Source: Prorocentrum cordatum
Taxonomy: Eukaryota > Sar > Dinophyceae > Prorocentrales > Prorocentraceae
Assembly: GCA_963575745.1 (NCBI GenBank)
Contig: CAUYUJ010010446.1
Span: forward strand, 230,001 to 294,000
Length of the DNA: 64,000 nucleotides
Direction: 5' to 3'
The notes below the pieces were generated by a model. The model was not told the DNA's origin and did not search any database. It saw only the letters and a list, made by a program, of their open reading frames with translations. Positions 1 to 10,877 of the stretch are shown here, one piece after another (within the stretch, counting starts at the first letter, position 1; each line of letters opens with the position of its first letter). The translations under genes and the position numbers were made by a program.

Positions 1-1094
1 TCCTCCGTGTCCGCTATGAGGGTGGTTTCAGATATGGCAAGGGCTCTTGGTGTTCGACTTGGTCGCGATCTCCCTCCTGCCATGTGGGACCGTGATGACA
101 TTGTTCGCCACAAGCTTGTCATCGACGGCCTCGTGTTGTACAGGTTCGCCGTCCTGGCTGTGGTATTCAGCGTCGTCGGGATGCCATTATGCTACGATTG
201 GTCAGCCATACAGGCAGGTCTCGCGGTACCAATTCCAGCGGTGCCAGCGCCAGATCCTCCAGCTCGTCGGGTTCAGCGGCAACGAAGTGGTGAGGACGGA
301 GTGCTTGTTCCATTGCAGGGGGCAGAGGACGGCGCCGCTGCTGTTGTACCCGATGGTGTTCCTCCGCATTTTGCGGCCATGGATCGCGCCGAGTTGATGC
401 ACGTGGCTGCCCGTGCTCTCGCGCTCGCCGATGCTGAGAAGGCCCGAGCCGACGAGCTTGCCGCTGCGCTTCGGAACTCACGTAGGAACCACGCCAGGTT
501 GCAGAGAGTAGTTGCAAAAAGGAAGCCGTTGAACAAGAAACGGATGCTGCAGGCTGCTACGCACGCGGTTGGCTTCGACCAGAACATCAAAAAAGGTCGG
601 GCGGAGAAACACTTGAGTATAAATGGTGCGTTCTGTATGGTGTTGCGGCGATGTATGAGCAATCTATCTGCACAGTCACTCGGTTTGGCCTTCATGGCCG
701 ATGTGCACAGATCGACCGTGACTCGATGGGAGGTGCGGTTCCGGGCCGCTTTGGTTATGGCTGCCCGGCGCTTCCACTCGACTTGCCGCGCGAGGCTGGC
801 GACGGACCCTGTGCCATCAATCGGGTGGCGGCTGCAGCTGCACGTGGTCCGGGGAGACGCAACGAATTCGGCGGTTTGGCAGAAGTGTTGTCTTCGCGTG
901 GCCCAGGTCAGTTCAACGTACGTGTGCACAGCTATGCGTGGTAATATGAGTTGGGAGCAGGTGGTTGATATGTCATGTGAGCGGCGTGTGGTGGCGGACC
1001 TCCAGATCTGCCGGCAGAAGGACGCGATCGGCACGTACACTGTGGGGACCAAGCAGCTCACGTCAATTGGCGCGCCAGACTGGTCATTTGGGCT
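1..1094 (+). CDS. Exon 1 of the hAT-like gene
   Basis: The frame is open from the window edge, with ATGs at 16 and 34. It encodes a basic, Arg-rich N-terminal part with a short coiled coil (about residues 128-170) followed by a globular region that includes VHRSTVTRWEVRFRAAL. The exon probably ends at 1094, where a GTGTAA donor leaves two bases of a codon. That phase fits the single base supplied by the next exon at 2158. Beyond 1100 the frame runs into ATG/GGA repeats and is not coding. Confidence 0.5.
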
Positions 1095-4000
1095 GTGTAA
1101 AATGATGAGGAGGAGGAGGAGGATGATGATGATGATGATGATGGTGATGATGATCATGATGACGACGATGATGATGATGATGATGATGCTGATGATGATG
1201 ATGATGATGCTGATCATGGTGATGCTGCTCATGATTATGAGGCGGAGGAGAGGGATGGGCTGAGGAGGAGGCTGAGGAGGAGGAGGAGGATGAGGAGGAG
1301 GAGGAGGAGAAGGGAGGAAGGAGGAGGAGGAGGAAGGAGGAGGGGGAGGAGGGAGGAGGCGGAGGAGGAGACTTACTACCTCCTGGGAAGTCCCTCGAGG
1401 ACTTACTTCCTAGAAAGTTCTTCGGAGGACTTTCTTGGGCGAGGAGGGGGGGCGGAGGGGGGGGGGGAGTAGGCGGAGGACGATGGGGAGGTGGAGGAGG
1501 AAGTGGCTGGAGGTGGGAGGGGAGGGCGGGGGGGCGATTTGCGGATTGCCGATGGGGGGGGAGGGGCAGGGGGGGGAGGAGAAGCAGGAGGATGGCGAGG
1601 AGGAGGAGGAGGCGGAGGAGGACGGGGATGCTGAGGACGAGGAGGCGCAGAAGGCGGAGGAGGAGGAGGAGGAGGAGGAGGAGGAGGAGGACAACGACGA
1701 GAAGGCTCAGGAGGAGGTAGAGGGGGATGACCGGGGATGAGGAGGGGTAGGAGGAGGAGGAGGTGGAGGAGGAGGAGGAGGAGGTGGTGCACCGCGGTGG
1801 CAACGCTTCCCCCCTCCATCTCACCGCCCCCTTTCCTGTCGCGCCTTTCTTATGATGTCTCCGCTCCTGCTGTCCGCTCTGGCGATGCTTCAGCTCGCGT
1901 CGGCCTGCCCTAGTCTGATACCCCTCCCCCTCCACCTTTCGCTTCTGTCGCCTCTGCCCCACCCCCCGTCTAGGGGGCCACGTGCGGTCGCTGCCTTTAC
2001 CCCTCCCCCTCTCCAGTATTTCCGAGGGGGGGGGATGGGGTTCGCTCCGAGTCCACCCCGCTCGGGAGCTCCCGAGCGCAGTGGACCCCGCCCCCCCCCT
2101 CAGAAATCTTCGGGGGTAGGGGTGGGGATCGCGCGCAGCCCCCCACCGTCCCCCCAGGCATCGCGGTGGCCGGGCCCTGGCGCTCCACGACCGCGCCGAC
2201 GACGCGCCGGGCGCGGCCGCCGCTCAGGTCGCCGTGCTGGAGCAGAGGTGCCGCCTGGACCCCCCGGGCTTCGGTCGCTTGCTGAGCATGTTCTGCCTCG
2301 TCACTGACCGGGGGGCTGATGAGATTGGGGCGCGCGGGTATATTCAACAGGATTGCTTGCGTGACCCGTGCACGCTCGTTTGGGAGAGCAATTGTATGTG
2401 TCACATATATCATTTGATTGTGTCCAAAATGCTCAAAGGTTTGAACTTGGCGCTGGAACGACGCATGGGAGATGGCATCCGCTACATACCTAGCATGGTC
2501 AAACTCCTGCACTTGTGGAGGGACAAAGCTGTGCTGGTCTATAAGGAGTTGGCTTCTATTTCTGAGACGTCGGCTATGCGAGCACGATACGTTCCTCCAC
2601 AGTGCGTCTCCACGCGCTGGGGTTCGATCAGCCGCTGCGAGAGGTATGTGCAAGCTGTGCCCCGCGATCACTTGAAGGCTGCAATGCAGAGGTTGTGCAT
2701 CGCTACGCAAAAAACCAGGTCGAGGTCCACTGGCCCCGACGGCATGCGCGAGGTTGCGAACGAGACCAACCAAGAGTACAGTGACCGCATGTCCCGGTGG
2801 GCGGCTGATGTTTGGAAGGTGGTTCGGGCGGACGCCCCCGAGGATTTTTTCTACATCATGGAGGTCAGCCAGATCGCTCGCCGACCGCTTGATCATTTCT
2901 TCTTCTTCTTAGAGAAACGCATGCCACCTGGAGAGCCACAGGCGCTCGCTCGCCTGGTCTGGGGCAAAGCGCAGGTTATCTCAGAAGAGTTGCGGCAGCT
3001 GACGCTCCCTGGGCCCTGGCAGGACTTCATTGACACGCTGCCGTTGGACGTGGTTCCTTATGTAATTTCCAACCTTGCCATAGCCCCCCCCCCCCCCGAG
3101 GAGAGAGCCCGAGGAGAGCCTGGGGAGAGCCTGAGGAGATCAGGAGATCAGGGGCCTGAGGAGAGCAGAGGAGAGCCTGAGGAGAGCAGGGGGTGAGACA
3201 CCACACGATGCACCTCCTCCTCCTCCTCCTCCTCCTCCTCCTCCTCCAAACCTTGGGGGTGGTGGCAGGAGGAGGAGGTCGCCCCGCCCCCCGGCCCGCC
3301 AGGTTCGGGCGTACGGCCACATCATCGACAGGATCACCGTGGAGGCGCTCGGAGACTTCGAGCGTCGCGTCCCGGGGGGGGTGCCTTCGGCCGCCCGGCC
3401 CCGCTCCGCCTTGCCACTGCTCGCTCGCCTCGTCCCCGCCCACTTCCCTTCCCTCCTCCTTCGCCCCCCCACCCTCCGCCCTCCGCCCCTCCCCCCACCC
3501 CTTCCCCCCTTCGCGCCAGATCCCCCTCATGCCGCTCCCCCGCTCCTCTCTTCCTGGCCCCTCCTCCTCCTCCTCCTCCTCCTCCTCCTCCTCCTCCTCC
3601 TCCCTGCTCCCTCCCCCTCCTCCTCCTCCTCCTCCTCCTCCTCCTCCTCCTCCTCCTCCTCCCCCCTCCCCCTCCTTGTCCTCCTCCTCTTCCTCCAGCA
3701 TTTTCCCCGTTCATTTCCCCGCTCCGACTCCTGGCCTCTGGGGCGCGCTCGAGCTTGTCACGTCCACGTCGCCAGAGCCCCTCGCCCCTCGCCCCAGTGA
3801 GCGTGCAGTCGGGGCCCTGAGAAAGGAACCCTTTGCGTTGGGGAGGGAGGGGCTCAATGTTCTTTAAGTGTCTCGCAGCTTGTCTTGGATGTTCCCTAGG
3901 TTTTCGATGCGAAATCGAAGTTCAACTTATGGAAAATAGGGGCCTCGTTCCTCATTTAGGGTTCCTTGGGTCAACGCCCCAACTGTAAGCGAAGGACGTG

Positions 4001-7000
4001 TCAGGCTCACGTGAGCCTCATCAAGGGCAGAAAAAAAAAACGCCCCTACCCTGGTTTACGAGGCGCTGTGCGCTGAAACTCCTGCGGGCTGACAGGGTAA
4101 ACCCTGGGTGATGTGCCGCGTCCTGGCGGCTCTAGGCTTTGCGGGTTCCCAGGAGGTTTACAGACTGTTTACAGACACCGCGCTTGTAACCTAGGGCAGG
4201 GTAGTTTTTTTCTTCCCTCAACCTCAGACTCAGAGGGTCAGAGGGCCAGGCGCGCGGGGAGTTCGGAGTGCACCCCCCTCTTCAGGTCACCGCTGCGCTT
4301 GCTAAGGACCCGTTTCGGCTCCTCAACTTGGCGAAGGAACGGCCACACGTTCAGTGCGCGGTGCGGCAGGCTATATGTGCAGACATACTGGACACTGACG
4401 AATCACGACTGCATCTGAATACTCTGAAGTTGAGAACGCTTTTCTATGATGAGATGGTGGTGTGTCGCACGGATGGTACTTTGCGTGGTACACTGTGGCA
4501 TGTTATAATGTTCCTTTGTGTTAAATGGGTAGCTGATTCACAAGAGATCGAAGGGCTGAACTCAATATTGAAAAGTATTGTAAAGGCTGCACCAAGCTTG
4601 TCACTCGCTCTCTTGGACGCTCGACTTGCGTGCCGGAAAGAATTAGGCTTGGGGGGGCGGATGAGCAAGGGGAAGAAATGGTCTGATATACGCCCGAAGG
4701 CAGAGGCTATCTTACACGACGCGCTGCGCTCCGCCCCGCTCTTGGACACCGTGCTGGCCAATCCTGAGAGGTTTACTTCTCCTGAGTACACGCCTCCACG
4801 CGCTAGGAAGCCAGACGTCAGACTGGTTCGAGGTGCAGCTCCGCTACCAGGCGCAGCACTGGAATGGGGTGGCCTTTATGCGTTGCAGGTTTACAGAGAT
4901 TTCAAAGATGAGATCGGCATCGTGTTCCGCATAGACCAGTCATGGTGGATGCTAACTACCTTCGCTTCCTGTTGCCCGTACCTGGTCCAGTGCGTCGAGG
5001 AGCGAGGTCAGATCGATATCGCGAGCCCGCCGAACGTTGCACCTGGAGTCTCGGTGTTTGGTGAACTGTACGAGCGGTGCGTGACGAATACCGAGGACAT
5101 CGTAGTACAATTGTACCGCCGGCATGTGGTGACTGACCGCCTGGCGGGCGACGTTCCCGCAGAGCCTTTATCGTGCGGATCATGGTGCACGCTCTCGCAC
5201 CTCGTCGAGCATATGCCAGCTCGTCCTCGCCGCGATGCGCCGGGGCCTGCCGCCGCTATAGAATGTCGGCGGCGCGTTGAGGGGGCGCGGGGGCGGGCGG
5301 GAGGGGCGGGGGGGGGATTCGCCGAAGGCTGGGTGCGTCTTCTGAGAAGACCCTGTCCCCGTGCCCCCCCGGTGCCCAATGCCTCCCAGCCTTCGGCCGA
5401 GCCCCCGCCCCCGCCCCGCCCGTCCGCCCCCTCCCGCCACCCCCTTGGAGCGCCGCCGAGCGTGCGAGGCTGTTCCCGACTCCGGAGACTCTGGGCCAGC
5501 CGAGGAGGCCGATGAGGAGCGGGCGTTGGCCGCAGTGATTGGCGCCCACGACAGCGACGACGTCCTCGGCGACGACGGCGCCGGCGACGCCGCGGACAAC
5601 GCAGATGAGGAGGCTCTCTTAGAGGATCAGCTGAACAAGAGCATCGCAGCAGTCAAGCACCACGCAGCAGGCGCAGGTGCAAGCGCAGACGAGAAGCTCG
5701 AGCGCCTCGACACCATCATTGCTGCCGCCTACCCGCCCGAGGAGACCTTGCATGAGGAGGAGTGCTTGTTCGACGCGCACATCGCCGTCGAGCTGGGTCA
5801 GGAGGCCGACTCACCTGGAGGACGGGGACGGGCACACAGAACGATTAGGATGTGAGGACGAGGAGACGAGGACGAGAGCACACATGGGCGGAGAGGGTCA
5901 AGCAAGGAATGACAGTCAAAACCCTTGGTAAGGACGCGTGCTTCCCCCCATGTTACCCATTCGTCCCCCCCCCCTCCTCAGGCCCCTCCTCGCTCCCTCC
6001 TCCTCCTCCTCCCTCTCCTCCCTCCTCCTCCTCCTCCTCCTCCTCCTCCTCCTCCTCCTCAGGTGACTCCTCCTCCTCCGGCCGCCAAGGGCCTTGCTTA
6101 GGAGTCCTTATGATGGGTTTCGGCTGTAGCTGTAGCTGTGCGCGCCTCCTCCTCTCCTCTCTCCTCTCTATCTTGCCTCGCCCTCCTGATCTTCCGCTTC
6201 GAGGGTCAAACCCCATCCTCTCTGCTTTCTCCATCCTCTCCTGCTCCTCCTCCGCCTCGCACCGCTGCCTCGCCCTCCCCACCTGCGCCGCGGCGCTGGG
6301 CGCTTGTCGTCTCTGGGTTCTCGTGTCTGCGCGGGCTCGGGCCCCGACGCTCTCGGCAACATCGCTGCGGCTGCTGCCGCTGATGCCACTGCCGCTGCTA
6401 CTTCTACTGCTGCTACTGCCACTCGCATTGCAGGGCATGTCTCATGTCGACAGTCGGTCCGCCCGACCACATCCCCGGGTCGGTTGCCTTTCCTGCCTCC
6501 TCCTCCTCCCTCCTGCTCCTCTCTCCTCTCCGAGCCTCTCCCTTCTCCTCCTCCTCATCCTCCTCCTCGTCCTACTCTTTCTCCTCGTCCTCCTCCTCGT
6601 CCTCCTCCTCGTCGTCGCCCTCCTCCTCCACCTCCTCCTCCGCCTCCTCCTCCTCCCCCCCCGCCCTCCTCTCTCGATCCCCCCCCTCTCCCAGGAGACC
6701 CAGCCTCGGCGAGCTCGGGGAGTTCGGGCGCTGACGACTCCGCCGGGGCCCCCGAGGTGGTCGACGCGAGCGAGCACGTGGTCGCGGCGTGGACCGCGGG
6801 CTTCGAGCTGTCCATGGGCGCGCTGAGGGACCGGTCCGCGGCCGTGGATCGCCACATTGCTGGGGAACCCTTGGGCGGCTCATCGGACAGGCGACGCGGG
6901 GTGACTGGGCGGGGGGGTGACGTGCGGGCCCCACGGCGGGCCCAAGACATCGCGGGCCGTTCGTGGGGCCATATTGGGGTCGCGTGGGGGCCTATCAGAA

Positions 7001-7964
7001 GCTACATTAGGACGTGCGCGGGCCCGCGTGGGCCCCGAGACAGGCCCGCGATGGCCAGAGGCCCTAGCGGCCATCACCTGTGCGATCTCTGCGCCAGCTT
7101 TGGGGCGAAGAGGAAAAGCGGGAGGGCGAGGAGGAGGAGGAGTAGGCGTAGGAGGAGGAGGAGGAGGAGGAGGAGGAGGAGGAGGGGGAGGAGGAGGAGG
7201 AGGAGGAGGAGGAGGAAGAGGAGGAGGACGAGGAGGAGGAGGGCGAGGAGTCCGAGGAGGAGGGGGAGGAGCAGGGTGGGGGAGAGGACGACTAATAGCC
7301 ATATGAGGAGGAGACGGGGGGGGGGGAGGAGGAGGAGGACTAGGAGGACGGGATATATTGCTGTTCCTAGCGCACCCCTAAGCCCCTAAGGCGGGACTGC
7401 AACACCTCCCTGATGCTATGCAATGTCGACGGCGTTCCAGCAGTATGGTTCGTCCACTGGCACGATAGTGAGCGTCGCCGTGGGATCAGATGTCGAGTTG
7501 ACGAGGCGACGCACAAACTGATTTTTGCGATGGTGCGTCATGAGGGTGAGGCCGACGGTCACGTTACGTTCCACGAGGAGTCGTTTGTGACCGCTGCCGT
7601 CGTCCACCCCAACGTTGGCGCGCGCATGGTGCGCGCGCGAGCTGACCGCATGCCAGTGCCGGCGAGCGTGACGCACCTGCGCCGCATGTTTCAGCTCGGC
7701 TTGGCACGAGACGTGCCGGCTGACAGCCCTTGTGTTGTGTGCTCGCTCCACGCAGGTGCGTACACGTGCCCGATATGTGGCTTAGCGTGGCACGACGAGT
7801 GTAGCGCCGGCGTCGCGTTGGGCGCCGCGGCTCACTCTGCGCTGTCGGCAATCAAGTCTGGATTGGCCGGTGATGCTGCCGCTGGCAATGAGGTAACTGT
7901 GCCGGCGACCGTGCGCGTCCCGGCCTGTAATTTGCGCAGGTGGGCGCTCCCGCCGCCCGAGTGA
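1..7964 (+). CDS. hAT-transposase-like multi-exon gene (5' end outside window)
   Basis: Seven plus-strand exons are inferred from frame continuity, codon texture and splice sites; the first is open at the window edge. What is seen: the second exon holds an acidic TDRGADE segment, then CMCHIYHLIVSKMLK, then VSTRWGSI. This matches in order the hAT transposase pattern of a catalytic Asp, a C-x2-H-x-LNLIV helix and a TRW motif. A later exon holds EIEGLNSILKSI and the last exon ends in a C-x2-C-x8-C-x2-C-x4-H-x2-C zinc finger. hAT enzymes cut and paste DNA. Whether this copy is a transposon or a domesticated host gene cannot be told; no terminal inverted repeats were seen. Introns consist mostly of TCC/GGA repeats. 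The family call is moderate and the exact exon ends after 5.2 kb are uncertain. Confidence 0.55.
1100..2157 (+). other. Intron 1: ATG/GGA repeat DNA with palindromes
   Basis: This inferred intron contains (GAT/ATG)n at 1121-1230 and GGA-rich runs to about 1790. A non-repetitive island at 1367-1440 belongs to a dispersed repeat described separately. A perfect 18-bp palindrome lies at 2060-2077. Long open frames on either strand here are products of the triplet repeats. Confidence 0.5.
1367..1440 (-). repeat. Dispersed GGTAGTAAGTC element, copy 1
   Basis: The reverse strand contains AGGAGGTAGTAAGTC, also present at about 8729 and 17009 on the plus strand. Neighbouring words are small palindromes, such as AAGTCCCTCGAGGACTT. 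All three copies lie inside GGA/TCC-rich DNA. Confidence 0.6.
2158..3061 (+). CDS. Exon 2 of the hAT-like gene (catalytic-core motifs)
   Basis: It follows a C-tract/CAG acceptor (AG at 2156-2157). It carries TDRGADE, CMCHIYHLIVSKMLK and VSTRWGSI, the strongest evidence for the hAT-like assignment. A GTAATT sequence at 3062 gives a phase-0 donor directly after codon TAT. The frame then continues only as a CCC/GAGGAG low-complexity run. Confidence 0.6.
3303..3368 (+). CDS. Exon 3 of the hAT-like gene (micro-exon)
   Basis: A 66-base micro-exon lies between two TCC/GGA-rich introns. After an AG at 3301-3302 it reads VRAYGHIIDRITVEALGDF and then ERR, a non-repetitive stretch in phase 0 with both neighbours. 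The donor is GT at 3369 or GT at 3381; both keep the frame. Confidence 0.45.
3381..4285 (+). other. Intron 3: TCC repeats plus unique sequence
   Basis: It holds (TCC)n tracts at about 3557-3602 and 3618-3662, then about 500 bases of ordinary sequence with an A10 run near 4032 and a 16-bp perfect palindrome at 4003-4018. No coding potential was seen. Confidence 0.45.
4286..5264 (+). CDS. Exon 4 of the hAT-like gene
   Basis: The acceptor is CTTCAG ending at 4285, phase 0. The exon encodes about 325 residues of clearly protein-like sequence, including KDPFRLLNLAKERPHVQC and DSQEIEGLNSILKSIVK. The second resembles the C-terminal core of large transposase-like proteins. The 3' end is not precise: codon-like texture fades at about 5260, where a G-rich inverted repeat begins. 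Confidence 0.5.
5391..5796 (+). CDS. Exon 5 of the hAT-like gene (acidic linker)
   Basis: The frame begins as a proline/arginine stretch, probably after CTCCCAG at about 5390, and becomes an acidic, Ala-rich segment (DSDDVLGDDGAGDAADNADE, then EEALLEDQLNKSIAAV). A GTCAGG donor at 5797 leaves one base, matching the two bases supplied by the next exon at 6695. The function is unknown; it looks like a flexible linker. Confidence 0.4.
5797..6694 (+). repeat. TCC/TCG-rich intron of the hAT-like gene
   Basis: It includes a (TCC)n block at about 5998-6060 and degenerate TCC/TCG triplets at 6490-6665. The long open frames here are repeat artefacts. Confidence 0.6.
6695..6873 (+). CDS. Exon 6 of the hAT-like gene
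   Basis: After a CTCTCCCAG acceptor the frame reads DPASASSGSSGADDSAG and then EVVDASEHVVAAWTAGFELS before turning into GC-rich filler. The acceptor and phase are good; the donor was not found. Confidence 0.35.
6874..7390 (+). repeat. GGA-rich intron of the hAT-like gene
   Basis: About 230 bases of GC-rich sequence with several GGGCC palindromic words are followed by GGA/AGG triplet repeats at about 7128-7350. No gene was seen. Confidence 0.55.
7391..7964 (+). CDS. Exon 7 of the hAT-like gene: C-terminal zinc-finger domain
   Basis: The acceptor is CCCTAAG ending at 7390. The exon encodes about 190 residues ending in a TGA at 7962-7964. Near its C-terminus is a finger with spacing C-x2-C-x8-C-x2-C-x4-H-x2-C, beginning CVVCSLHAGAYTCPIC. 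It resembles short RING/PHD-like or SWIM-adjacent fingers that bind protein or DNA. The domain is non-repetitive and well framed, so it is likely real coding sequence. Confidence 0.5.
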
Positions 7965-9180
7965 TCTGGCGGGCTGGAGCGCTCGAGGACTCGAGGCTCA
8001 CAGCCCTTGCGCTGCTCGCCGTGGGATATGATATGGAGCGATGCAGTCTGGGCAGAGCACACTGAGCACACCACTCCTCCTCTCCACCTCCGCACCTTCA
8101 GATCCTCGTACTCGTCCTCCCCTCCCACTCACGTGCTCAATCGTCAAACCTTCCGGCCAGCCCCGCTCGCCCGCTCCTTCGCCTACACGCTTGCAGTCAA
8201 CGTTCACAGTGCGGACGAGCAACGCAGTCGAGGTTAACATTGCGTCCTTACCCCTGGGGTTCGTTCTTGGCTGTGCGCTCTGATCAGCATCAGGAGGCTA
8301 CCACTTCCAACGGTCTTGCGTCCTGGCCTGCCTGATATGCGCATTCCCTGTCGATCGTCCTCGCGGTCCCCCGTATCTCCGTGCCCGCCTCCTCCTCCTC
8401 CCCATCCTGACCCTCCTCCTCCTCCTCCTCCTCCTCCTCCTCCTCCTCCTCCTCCTCCTCATCCACCTCCTCCTCCTCGTCGTCGCCATCATCAGGGACG
8501 ACCAGTGGCTCAGAGGGCGGACCGACAAGTGACATAGGCTACTCGGGGCCACTCAACCACGATAACCCCATTGAGGGGTAACAGGGTACGCCAGCATCAT
8601 CACCACCGCTCTTCCTCGTCCTCGTCGTCGTCGTCCTCCTTCTTCTCCTTCGCCTCCTCACCCCCCCCCTCCGTCGCCCTCCTCCTCTTTCTCCTCGCCC
8701 CAGACAGTCATCCGAGGAACGTTCTAGGAGGTAGTAAGTCACCAGAGAGATCTGCAAGGAAATCCTAAGTTCTCCTCCTCCTCCTCCTCCTCCTCCTCTT
8801 TCCCCCCCCCTCTCCCCGCGCCCGCGGCCACCGCCCGCCCGCCTGTTGCCGTCGCGACCTTCGCGGCGTGCATCACCGCGTCGACGAGCCACCCTCGCCC
8901 GACCAGCTCCTGGCAGGCGGCGCGGCAGCCCGCGGGGGGGGCCCGCGGGCCTCCTCGCCCTTGTCGTCGTCGGCATCGTCGCCCTCGTCCCCGGCGCCCT
9001 CCTCATCACCGTCGTCGTCCTCCTCCTCCGCATCCTTCTCTTCCTCCTACTCGCCCTCGTCGTCAGCGCCCTCATCCTCTTCCTCCTCGCCCTCCCCCAT
9101 CGCACCCCGCGTCGCCCTCTCCCCGACGTGTCCAGCCATGTTTGTCGGGGTCCCGTACCAGCGCCCACCCATTTGACCTG
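7965..9180. other. Intergenic low-complexity DNA
   Basis: No gene was found. The stretch holds a (TCC)n tract at about 8408-8465 and TCC/TCG-rich DNA at 8600-8700, 8765-8800 and 8950-9080. Two blocks (about 8475-8535 and 8701-8741) recur at 16.84-17.02 kb. Confidence 0.5.
8475..8741 (+). repeat. Dispersed composite repeat, copy at 8.5 kb
   Basis: Two non-repetitive blocks, one containing GGGCGGACCGACAAGTGA and the other TCTAGGAGGTAGTAAGTC, occur in the same order here and at about 16840-17020. The spacing differs (about 200 versus 100 bases) because the DNA between is expandable TCC-rich sequence. Confidence 0.55.
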
Positions 9181-9212
9181 TGTTCATCGCGGCGCCACCC
9201 TGACGCATGGGG

Positions 9213-10455
9213 CCCCGTCGGGGCCAGGTCCCGATATGTGCCCTGCTTGTCGGGGCCATCTCTCGATGCGCCAGTGTCGGTGGGGTCTGTCAGGCCAGCC
9301 CCCAGATAGCGCCATGTCTGTCGGGACTTGGCCCCGATGAACCTCGGTATCCATGGGCGCCGCTCGGGACCGAGCCCCGACGGGACACGTCCGTCGGGAC
9401 ATGCTCCCGATGCGTCTACCCTCGTGGGACCGTCGGGTCTTCGCCCCGACGAGATCGCTCATGTCAGTGCCTGTGCCCACCGGGTCATGTCAGCTGGGGT
9501 TTGTCGGGGCCGAGTCCCGACGCGACCATGTCAGTCAGGACTTGATCCTGATGGGTCATGCCCTCCATGCCCCGTCGGGACCTGTCCCCGACGAGCATCG
9601 GTCTCCACGGTGTTGTTCGGGGCCGAGTCCCGACGGGCCACGTCCGTCAGCACGTGCTCCTGACGAGTCGACCCTCATGTGACCGTCGGGTCTTCGCCCC
9701 GACGATGCCACTCACGACATGACCTGCTCCCGACAGGACATGTCATACAGGGTGTGTCGGGATCGAGTCGCGACGTGACCGCGTCCGTCAGGACCTGCTC
9801 CTGACGGGGCATGCCCCCCGCGGTCCGTCAGGACCTGCCCCCGATGGGCACCCGTCGGGACCGAGTCCCGACGTGCCACGTCTGTCAGGACATGCCCCCG
9901 ATGATGCGGCCCTGATGGGGCCGTCGGGTCTGAACCCCCACGGGGCCATCATGTCAGGACCTGATCCCGACGGGTCATGCCATCTAGGGTCTGTCGGGAT
10001 CGAGTCCCGACGCGACCATGTCAGTCAGGACCTGATCCTGATGGGGCAGGCCCTCCACGTCACGTCGGGACCGAGTCTCGACAGGCCCGCCCATGTCCGT
10101 CGGGGCCCCGTCCCGACGCCTGTCACCGCCCCGCTGGATCGCGCCCCGTCGGGACCAGGTCCCGACGCGGACCATGCTCGTCAGGACCACCTCTCGATGC
10201 GCCGTTGTCTTATGGGCTCGTCGAGGCCGCCTCCCGATGGGACCTTGCCAGTCGAGACCTACCCCCGATGGGCACCTGTCTCTATTGGGTGCTCTTCGGG
10301 GCCGAGTCCCGACTGATCATGTCTGTCAGGTCATGCTCCCGATGAGTACGTACCATGTGGTTGTCGGGTATTGGTCCCGACGAGGTCACTCATGTCATGA
10401 CCTGCTCCCGACGGCGTGTGTAATCTAGGTGATATCGGGACCGAGTCCCGACGAA
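9213..10455. repeat. Array of about 34 short GTCGGG/CCCGAC hairpins
   Basis: The whole stretch is built of imperfect hairpins of the form GTC(G/A)GG-N6-9-CCCGA(C/T), one every 30-40 bases. The best copies, for example 9853-9873, have a perfect 9-bp stem with a CGA loop. A higher-order period is visible: long blocks at about 9523-9600 recur at about 10011-10088 and the GTCGGGTCTTCGCCCCGACGA form recurs at 9430 and 9683. The reading frames crossing it are by-products. The array ends about 430 bases before the methyltransferase start. Confidence 0.85.
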
Positions 10456-10877
10456 CCTGGCCGTGTATATATGTATATGTATCCAGCTACTGTACCAACA
10501 TTATCGAACGTTATGCATCATATGTCCCTTGTCCTTTCTTCCCAGGTTCCATGTTTTCTATGCCCAGATAGTTCCATGCCATTACGTTGGTAGTCCCCAC
10601 CCGCTATCGACGTACCAGTGCCATCCTAGATAATTGCCATGTGTGTACATCGTTATTTCAACCACGTTATGTTAACGCACGTCGCTGTGAGACCACGCAC
10701 CATGTAATAGTATACGCAGACGAACTACCAACATATGCACCCCATGGCTGTGCATATTACATGATATCACGCTTGTGTTTGTAAACCTAGAGCGTGATCA
10801 CCACATCTAGATAAAACAACGTCACACTATGTCCAACATTGTGTGATGATACGATCCCTATATATTTCCTTCATTAG
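10456..10877. other. AT-richer gap upstream of the methyltransferase
   Basis: About 420 bases with markedly lower GC than the flanks, including a short TATATATGTATATG run near 10466. No reading frame of interest and no recognisable promoter were seen. Confidence 0.4.

Noticed and set aside
1084-1962. Open frame rich in Pro, Leu, Ser and His on the minus strand
   Set aside because: It consists of the translated GGA/ATG triplet repeats of intron 1.
4003-4018. 16-bp palindrome AGGCTCACGTGAGCCT as an operator
   Set aside because: It lies inside an inferred intron, is single and has no supporting context; an isolated palindrome of this length can be chance.
9213-10455. Possible CRISPR array
   Set aside because: Units are imperfect hairpins spaced 30-40 bases apart with similar, not unique, intervening sequence, and the genome is eukaryotic with no cas genes.
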